Assembly (NCBI GenBank): GCA_963921425.1 | Contig: OY992838.1 | Span: 8,556,001 to 8,620,000, forward strand | Direction: 5' to 3' | Length of the DNA: 64,000 bases | Origin: Dryas octopetala | Taxonomy: Eukaryota > Streptophyta > Magnoliopsida > Rosales > Rosaceae | In this document: piece after piece, positions 57,047 through 64,000 of the stretch | Layout of the letters: every line of letters begins with the position of its first letter | Numbering within the stretch: position 1 is the stretch's first letter | The notes under the pieces: generated by a model | The model's database searches: none | The model's input: the letters and a program-made list of their open reading frames with translations, nothing else | What the model was told of the DNA's origin: nothing | Made by a program: the position numbers and the translations under genes

Positions 57047-58771
57047 CTACTTGTATCCTTTTGTCCAAACAGGTACAGAATATATCAGGGTCCCCAAACC
57101 AAACGAGGTGCATATCGTAACTATGGCATATGTGTATGCTCTCCAGGGGTATTTGCTTTCTCTCATTGCATTGAACTCTGCAATGAAGGTTGAAACAGTA
57201 CTCAGGCAACCCAGAAATCCAAATTGTATGCCTGCTGAAACAGTATCACAAGTCTTGGTATGCACCTGCACGCAACAGAATAAATCATAGTCATTAGCTT
57301 TGCCATGAATATATCATGCAGTATATACAAATTTAATGAACATGGATATGAAATGGAAGATCAACGAGCAATAATGAATTCACATGGTTTGGCAATAGTC
57401 AACTTTAGTTACGGCAACTCCCAAGATCTCATTGAACCCCTCTTATCAGTTTTGTGTTTGCCAAAGGTAACACAAAACATAACACACAGACTAAGAAAGA
57501 ATACCATTGCAAATGATTTGGCAGTTTATAATGTGACGAATATATGTGAACTGTAAGCTTCCCAAATATGAAAGAATAACACAGAAATAAAAAAAGGTGA
57601 GGATGCAGTCTCGGTAGCAAGTGTGGACAGAAATCAGATCGCAAAACCTTACCACTTCCTTCACAGTAGAGAGTGCAGCCATGACACAAGCTGCAGAAAC
57701 ATTGGCAATTAGGGTACCAAATGGAACCCATTTCAACAACCCCATCCTTCCTAGTCCACGTCCATTGAGCCGGGCTAAGAACCACCTGATCCACACACCT
57801 AGAGGTCCAACCATGAAAGCCAACCATAGCTGCGCCTCACTGCTGTTGCTGCTGAACTCCTCCCTCAACATTATTCCACTCACACTCCATAGAGAACCTA
57901 GCATCAACAGCAACACCACCAAAGCTGCCAAGTGACGATTGTAGTTGTCAACCTTCCAGCTCCTGCTAGAATTAGTGATGCCAAATCCTGAACTTTTTCC
58001 AAGTAGATACCTAAAGCCCTTAGCTGTTTCTACCCCAAAAATGATGGAGTAGGCCGCAAGAAACAAACCTGACATCAATTACATACAAGATAAGCTCATT
58101 TGGTCGTAGAGATTTGAAATGAGCCAGATACAAATGAAATCCAAATATCCTGCTAGCCACAGCCACCTACATGTCTACTGTAGCAAATTCTTTAGCATAT
58201 GACATTTACCTATTAAAAACGTAGCAAATTCTTTAGCATATGACATTTACCTATTAAAAACGTAGCAAATTCTTTAGCATATGACATTTACCTATTAAAA
58301 ACCCAAGCAGAGCAAAAACCCAATGGCCTTCAACACTGAGTTCAAGCATTTTCTGGTTCCAACCACTGAAAGTTGTAAGGCTTCCCAAGTAACCGGTTGT
58401 TAATCCAATGGCCAAAAAATCTGACACATGGGATATATCTTCTTTGAAAACAACACCACACCACCCCATCAAGAAAGAACCAACCTACTCAAAATTACAT
58501 TAGGAAAAAAAATTTGCATTGGAACATCATTCAACTTATCCAAAACTACACCTGAAAAAAAATGACCAAAAATGACAAGATGAAGAGCAGAAACTATGGA
58601 AAAGGTCCTAGGTAACTTCATTAAACTTCAGTAATAATTGTACTAAGTGCAATACAAGTCCATAGTCCATCCTAGTACTCTTACTTAAATAATTTTATGG
58701 AAAACATGTTTATCAATAATATATTACCAAATGGGGATTAGTACATTTGTGTGGGTATGGGTGTGGGTGTG

Positions 58772-58850
<79 letters not shown>

Positions 58851-60117
58851 ATATTAGAAGGAAGGTCAAGGTAGAGAATGGTTTGGTTGCTTGTTACACC
58901 AGCAACTCCAGGGCCAAACAAGTTTTGCAGTAGATATCTCGTTAAGACCTGCATACTACATCATATCAAATAACCTATTTGACAAGTATCATGTCAAATA
59001 ATTTATTTGGCAAGTAGGTTTACTGATATGAAATAAATGAATAACAAGATATGTTATAATGACACATTCATTCTTGTCAAGAGAAACAGAAATTCCAACC
59101 TGCCACAAGCATTGTCAAAGATTTTATCAAATGGGCTCGGAATAATCCCCCTTTTGCCAGATATATTTTTATCATTTAAGAGTACAATTTCACACAATCT
59201 AAAGAAAGTTGGAATATAATTCGATCATTATGAGTAAATCCAAAATCTCTGCAGACAGAGATTTTCCATAAAAAGCTATTTTTAGCATGAACAAAGTTTG
59301 TAATGCATGATAAGATTTAGTTATCTCAGTTATAAAGGACAGAATGGATATGGTCAGTGCAAAGTATTGCCAAGTATCTGAAGATCCAACTTTTTTCAAA
59401 TGAATGCAACATCTATAAACTCAATCGATATTAGAACTCAAACAAAATGCACTTCAGTATATAAACAAGAAAAAATAGTTAAGTGTAACAAAAAAAAAAA
59501 AGAAATAATAGTTAAAGAGTATTACCCCAAGAATGCCAAAAACGGCTAAATGAGCCATACATGAACCATACTCCAGGAATTTTGGCAACTTTTTTGTAGT
59601 TTCCCGCGCCTGAAAACACTAATTTTAAGTTACAAGCATGATCTGATCAAAGAAGAAAAATAAAACATGTTTGACTTGTTGCTTTAATGATCTCTGACAA
59701 GATTACATGCAATGAGAAAAATATCAACCAAAAGCTCACTTGCTTATTGTCCTCATGGCATTCTATTGCATCAGTGGAAAGAGGAGATATGATTTCCTCT
59801 GGCAAAGGAGGCACAGAGGAGATTGCATTGGATGTAGCAGGATCACGAGACCACAAACCATAGGATTGCAATTGAATATCCTCTGAAGTCAACAACCGTC
59901 CACTGCCATTGCCACTGTTTCTGTGAAGAGCCCGATCCCCAATATCTCCCGCCTCTGACACACAATCACTTTCAGCATCATCGTCTAGTTGAGAGGGCTG
60001 AGAACCTGATAAACTTACAGAACGCCTCCTTAATGAAGAAGTGGCACTGCTTGTTCGATCAATTGATACACTTCGTTTAAGTTGAGAATCATTAGTTCTG
60101 CGGTACCCTTCCTCCAT
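57047..60117 (-). CDS. FEX: fluoride exporter, fused two-domain CrcB/FEX type
   Basis: This is a membrane channel that removes fluoride from the cytosol. Exons on the minus strand: 60117-59740, 59609-59526, 58948-58850, 58484-58292, 58068-57653 and 57265-57047; all phases agree, giving 462 residues. Residues 1-126 are Ser-rich and polar, a likely cytosolic tail. Two CrcB repeats follow: repeat 1 (about 135-260) with LTRYLLQN (Arg158) and GSLTTFSGWN (221-230); repeat 2 (about 285-460) with VWIRWFLARLNG and GCLSTVSTF (409-417). In bacteria two single CrcB chains pair; here both halves are in one chain, as in eukaryotic FEX. A 5' UTR intron acceptor (CTAACAG) lies just upstream of the ATG. Oddities are a donor GTCTCT inside a microsatellite after exon 3 and a triplicated donor after exon 4. 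Confidence 0.94.
58180..58302 (-). repeat. perfect 41-bp triplication containing the exon 4 splice donor
   Basis: Three identical 41-bp units start at 58180, 58221 and 58262. In the sense of the fluoride exporter gene each contains TTTTTAATAG/GTAAATG, so the exon 4 end with its donor is present three times; the first in transcription order (58292/58291) keeps the frame. Confidence 0.95.
58749..58848. repeat. (GT)n(GA)n microsatellite at the exon 3 donor of the fluoride exporter
   Basis: On the plus strand GT-rich units lead to about 29 GA units ending at the exon 3 boundary. In the sense strand the intron therefore starts GTCTCTCTC. Open frames over it are artefacts. Confidence 0.95.
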
Positions 60118-62200
60118 AACTACAGGGCTTGATTCCTGTTAGGGTGACTTCAAGAGTAACAATAATAAAATCAGAATATTGATTCAGAAAAATATATATG
60201 AAAGAGACGAGCATATGTGGTAGTGAAAATGATGCAATTTCTGCTGCTGCTAATGCTGAAATGTCATCATTTGTACTTTGTAAGTGAATGCCAACTACTG
60301 TATTTATTTTATACAATCAAACATATGAAATAAAAAAATACATATGAAACTCATTGATAGCATTTCACAGTAAGCTCTGGTAGCCATGGCATGAGGGAAA
60401 CAAAGAGACAAAAATGATTGATTCAAGATGTCAACAGAATTTAACAAATAATACAACCTATAGCCCTGACCAATTCCCTCATACAATATTAATTACTTTG
60501 CATATTAGGATTATAGAATTAAGGAATGATGTCATTGATTTCTTTAAGCTATTGGAAAAATGTACACACTATTTTTCTTTCAACAAGTAATGCCATCAAA
60601 TAAGAATTACTAAAAATGAAATTGGACTGGTTTGTCTGAAATATTTTTCCATACAAGTTAAAGAGGCCCTCTAGTTACAAGTACTGAAGCAGTACAGTTA
60701 CAGAAGGCTACAGGTAACAGGTTAAATTATTTTTCCATACAAGTTAAAGAGGGCCTCAAGTTATAAGCCTGTTAATGTGGAAGGCTAGAGATGAAAACTA
60801 GTTATAAGCACTGGAGCTTGATTACCATATGCTAAACATTAGTTTGCTCAACTCTTCAGAAAATTAACATATAAACAAAATCTAACATATAGATTCTGCT
60901 TCTAAAACTTGGAATTGTAGAACAAAATAAGATTATGTAGTCCTCCTCATTAGCCCAAAAGAAAAAGAAAAAGAAAAACAGAGAATATATAATCCTCCCA
61001 AATCAGAACTTATCAGAATACCAACAAAAAGAAATTCCAATGCAAGGCCTACCAACTAATGGAATCATAAGGCAATCTTGGTACCAAACAAATCACATAA
61101 TGTTCTTCAAACGCCTGACCGGGCCCCACACACTCTGAATATGACCAAACCGACCTAAACCCAGTACCCAATAATTGCTTTGACCAATAATGAATACTGA
61201 AACCAAATTTTGATCCCTCACATGGTACGCTAATAACTTCATTTTCTTATTTTTATCATTATTTACATAATTTCTGGGCATATAAATTTAAGCTTGTAAC
61301 AGCATACCCATGAAATCTATGCAATCACCCATGTTTGGAACCAAATGACATCTTGTTTCAGTTCATTTGAAGAATGAAACCTACAGTTGTTTTGTTTGGA
61401 AGACACTAGTGCTCTAGAATTCAATTAAAGAGATTTATAAAACGCTGATTTAAGTACAGAAAACAAATCATCACCACAAGATGAGATTCCATAAGATTGA
61501 GGAAAGATGGTGGGTAAGAATCGTAAGATTAAGGTCCCAAAGGGGTCACATAATAAATTTTTAGCTTTGTATTTTATTGGGTAACAATTGAATGAGTTGG
61601 GGACCCAATATAAAGTTGGTTCAAAGTTCAAACATCAAACCACCAGCAGCACCTCATTCAGGAATAAATTCAAACTGTTCAACGTGCACTCCAATTTTCT
61701 TTCTTTAAAGACGTGCCTCCACTAAAGAGCCCAAAACTTAAAAAACAAAAAAGCAAGAAAAAGCAAAAGAATTTTATTTCATTGGTTGTGATGTGTGAAC
61801 TATTAATTTATGCACAAACAACTTAAAAAGTGAAACTTTTCAGTACGTAGATTCATCAAACTACTTAAAAGTGCATGAGAAACATATTAGAGTAAAATAC
61901 ATATTAAGCTGAACAGGGGAAGAAATAGAAACAAGAAGAAAAAGTCAATGAAGACTTGTAAGATTAAAATATAATTTGCGCTGCAGAGAAAGAGAAAAGG
62001 GAAGGTTTAACATACTATGATTCAAACCCGCCCGTGAAAAGGGTTTGCGAGTTTCGTCTTCAGTAATCGAATGTTTCGAATCGCTGAGCCAATGAAGACT
62101 TGAAGAGACTTTGGAAATGAGTTTCTGCTGGGAAGAGAGTCGGATGAGAAACAGGCAGATTTGATTTTATTACGTGAGTTTGCGCATAATGCTCATGTGA
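60118..62200 (-). other. 5' UTR, UTR intron and upstream region of the fluoride exporter
   Basis: A splice acceptor upstream of the ATG implies at least one 5' UTR intron. The first leader exon is most likely near 62040-62180, where GC content rises and frames lack similarity. No TATA box is fixed. The interval otherwise contains AT-rich sequence, with AAGTTAAAGAGG(C/G)CCTC duplicated at about 60655 and 60742. Confidence 0.4.
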
Positions 62201-62486
62201 GTAGTCGACTTTTTTCTGTTTTATAACATCAAGAGGTGGATTCCAATTTAGAATATCTTCCGGCTGGGTATAACCGAACCACAAAGTCCAAACCTTTGAC
62301 CAAACCGAAGTGAGTAGGTCGGGATGGGCTAATCTGGAACCGAAACCGAACCAGCAAGGTTCCAAACTGACAGGTTCGGTTATCCCAGCCTTTCGGTTCA
62401 GTCGGCTCGAATAACCGGATAACCAAAATCTGAGACAGAGAGCGGCGACGGCGACGGCGACTGGGCAAAGAGCGAGCGGCAACGGT

Positions 62487-62491
<5 letters not shown>

Positions 62492-62537
<46 letters not shown>
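62492..62537 (+). repeat. (GA)n(GT)n microsatellite
   Basis: About 22 GA units, followed by GTGTGTGTC, lie between the divergently arranged fluoride exporter and cold-shock genes. Confidence 0.95.
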
Positions 62538-62539
<2 letters not shown>

Positions 62540-63612
62540 TGTGTCTGGAATCTGGATGAGGGACTCAGGGAGGGAGGGACTGAGGTAGGGTCCAGTGGTT
62601 TTTTACGTTTTAGTGTTTGACTTTTACGAATTTAATATTATATATGACTATGATAAATCTGAAGTACTTATATTTTGAAGAACACAAAAAAAAAAAAAAA
62701 AAAAACCCGTTTCTTTTCTCTATATTTCTTCTTGAATGGGAGCAAACTAGACAAATTAATGTGGATTATCACCTTCTTTTGATACTCCTATACAATTTAA
62801 GAACATCACCCAATGTTGAATCCCATAGAGTCAACAAATTCGAAGTCGATGCTACAGGAAGGGTTCAAGTATGTATGAAGATCCTGTAGTTTTTGCATGG
62901 TGTTCCATCATGCAATGACATGTGGAAAGTTTTTGATTTGGTTCAAGAATGAGATTCTATACTATATTACTATTACTATATATGTCATGTCCCACTAACA
63001 TGTTCTCTATCCAATTCCTGTGTCACAAAAAAGCTTTAAGACTCAGGAACAGAGAAAGTTGTGGTCGCTTATAATGAGTTCTCCATGCTACTTTTTTTAA
63101 GAACCATCCATCCATCCAATGATCCAAATTGGTAACATATTTGGATATGATTTTTTAAGAAAATAAAAATTAATAATGACACTTACGAGAACAATTGATC
63201 CATTTTAGTCAATATTTGGATTCATCAAAGCACCTAAATATTTTTGAAATACAAAGTCAATAACAACCTTAGACTTGCCTTTGAAGTGCATCTTATGAAC
63301 CCAATCAAGTTTTTTTTTTCAGGTGAAACATTCCGTTATTATAAGATGTTCAAATTCTTAGATCCGACAACAAAAGTAAACCTTTAAATTTTGAAAATAA
63401 ACTCAAAATGAAGTTAAAGTATATGAAAGGGAGCTATCAAAATTAAGTTTAACTGCTATTAAGAGGGAGTAAATAAGATTTTTCCTAATTAAGATTGAAT
63501 GGCCAAATTAGTGATTATACTTTAGTTGCATTTGGGGTTTTGGGTTAAGTTGAAGCTTTCCTTTGTTTCTAGCTGACGTGCAAAGAGCTCCGAAGGATAA
63601 TTGGATAAAAGT

Positions 63613-63620
63613 TATAAAAC
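63613..63620 (+). promoter_or_regulatory. TATA-like box of the cold-shock gene
   Basis: TATAAAAC lies 231 bases upstream of the ATG, which would give a 5' UTR of about 200 bases containing the (GA)n tract at 63738-63778. Confidence 0.45.
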
Positions 63621-63732
63621 CCAACACTCCACTATACTTCTTTGGATGAGAAAAGACTACCAAGGGGGGGTCCCACACAGCTTCCTAGTTCCCACTGAAA
63701 AATGAAAAAGCAAAATCAGCAGAAGAGAAGGA

Positions 63733-63737
<5 letters not shown>

Positions 63738-63778
<41 letters not shown>
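63738..63778 (+). repeat. (GA)n microsatellite in the probable 5' UTR
   Basis: About 20 GA units lie between the TATA-like box and the ATG of the cold-shock gene. Confidence 0.95.
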
Positions 63779-63780
<2 letters not shown>

Positions 63781-63850
63781 CTCAACTCTCAAGTGTCTGT
63801 TACAGGACAGTTATTAGTCCACTTAAGAAGCTTCCAGATCCTTCTCATCC

Positions 63851-64000
63851 ATGGCCGCTGAGACCGCAACGAGATCCACGGGCACTGTCAAGTGGTTCAG
63901 CGCGCAAAAGGGCTTCGGCTTCATAGCCCCCGACGACGGCGGCGACGACCTCTTCGTCCACCAGACCTCCATCCAATCCGACGGCTTCCGGACCCTCTCG
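63851..64000 (+). CDS. cold-shock-domain protein (GRP2/CSP type), 3' part outside window
   Basis: Plant cold-shock-domain proteins bind single-stranded DNA and RNA, melt RNA structure and act as RNA chaperones in cold response and development. Fifty residues are visible from ATG 63851. The cold-shock domain starts at about residue 10 with [15 protein letters not shown], which includes the RNP1 motif KGFGFI (20-25); the RNP2 motif LFVH follows at 34-37, then [13 protein letters not shown]. The Gly-rich and CCHC zinc-knuckle tail expected for this family would lie beyond the window. The start is clear: ATGGCC in good context, and the short polar leader [10 protein letters not shown] is usual. 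The coding part is far more GC-rich than its flank. Confidence 0.95.
   Translation, partial: MAAETATRSTGTVKWFSAQKGFGFIAPDDGGDDLFVHQTSIQSDGFRTLS

Larger units (their letters stand above)
62201..63850. other. intergenic DNA with microsatellite and cold-shock gene promoter
   Basis: 62230-62420 is rich in AACCGAACC / GGTTCGGTT motifs and may be transposon-derived. (GA)n is at 62492-62537, poly(A) at 62687-62705. A TATA-like TATAAAAC at 63613-63620 and a (GA)n tract at 63738-63778 precede the cold-shock gene. Confidence 0.45.

Noticed and set aside
58254..58472. Frame ending GKCHMLKNLLRF as the real end of exon 4
   Set aside because: It reads past the conserved splice donor into the 41-bp repeat; joining at 58292 restores the CrcB frame.
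62060..62482. A 140-residue minus-strand frame upstream of the fluoride exporter
   Set aside because: No domain or homology is seen, it crosses the likely promoter/leader of that gene, and part of it comes from repeated CCGAACC motifs.

Overview
This is nuclear DNA of a flowering plant, most likely a woody eudicot; I cannot name the species. Genes are split by GT-AG introns, intergenic DNA is AT-rich and full of microsatellites, and plant-type transposons (hAT, PIF/Harbinger, fold-back elements) fill much of the space. Nothing points to bacterial, organellar or viral DNA. All exon boundaries below were read by eye from reading frame, GT/AG sites and family conservation.

Eight host genes are visible. 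In order: the 3' part of a 40S ribosomal protein S5 gene (1-948, +); a five-exon gene for a plastid-type peptidoglycan glycosyltransferase of family GT51 (12128-18693, +), whose 4.1-kb first intron holds a complete intronless S-domain receptor-like kinase gene (13308-15941, +); a flavonol-synthase-like 2-oxoglutarate dioxygenase (26816-28267, -); a selenoprotein-K-like small membrane protein with Cys in place of Sec (37238-40195, +); a second flavonol-synthase-like dioxygenase (49216-53423, +); a two-domain fluoride exporter of the CrcB/FEX type (57047-60117, -); and the start of a cold-shock-domain nucleic-acid-binding protein (63851-64000, +, cut by the window end). They look like independent plant genes. 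The only functional pairing is the two dioxygenases, diverged paralogues about 21 kb apart in opposite orientation.

Transposons occupy most of the rest. 4258-8723 is an hAT element with a perfect 8-bp target duplication and a transposase broken by one in-frame stop. 18698-26273 is a run of PIF/Harbinger sequences ending in an apparently complete element (21150-26273, TAA duplication) with both its Myb-like and DDE proteins open; the ORF1 intron carries a 97-bp tandem array. 31316-36985 is an older, multiply broken hAT with a GC-rich element nested in it. 44769-46227 is a non-coding hAT with a perfect 8-bp duplication, and 40681-41835 looks like another. Four fold-back elements (3692-4085, 9541-10088, 43749-44220, 46385-46896) and a composite one (10753-11543) could form long hairpin RNAs.

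The points most worth following are the kinase nested inside the GT51 intron, the retention of GT51 catalytic motifs in a flowering plant, a perfectly triplicated 41-bp unit that multiplies a 5' splice site in the fluoride exporter, the alternating two-type 97-bp array, and the 86-bp duplication across one end of the 44769-46227 hAT.
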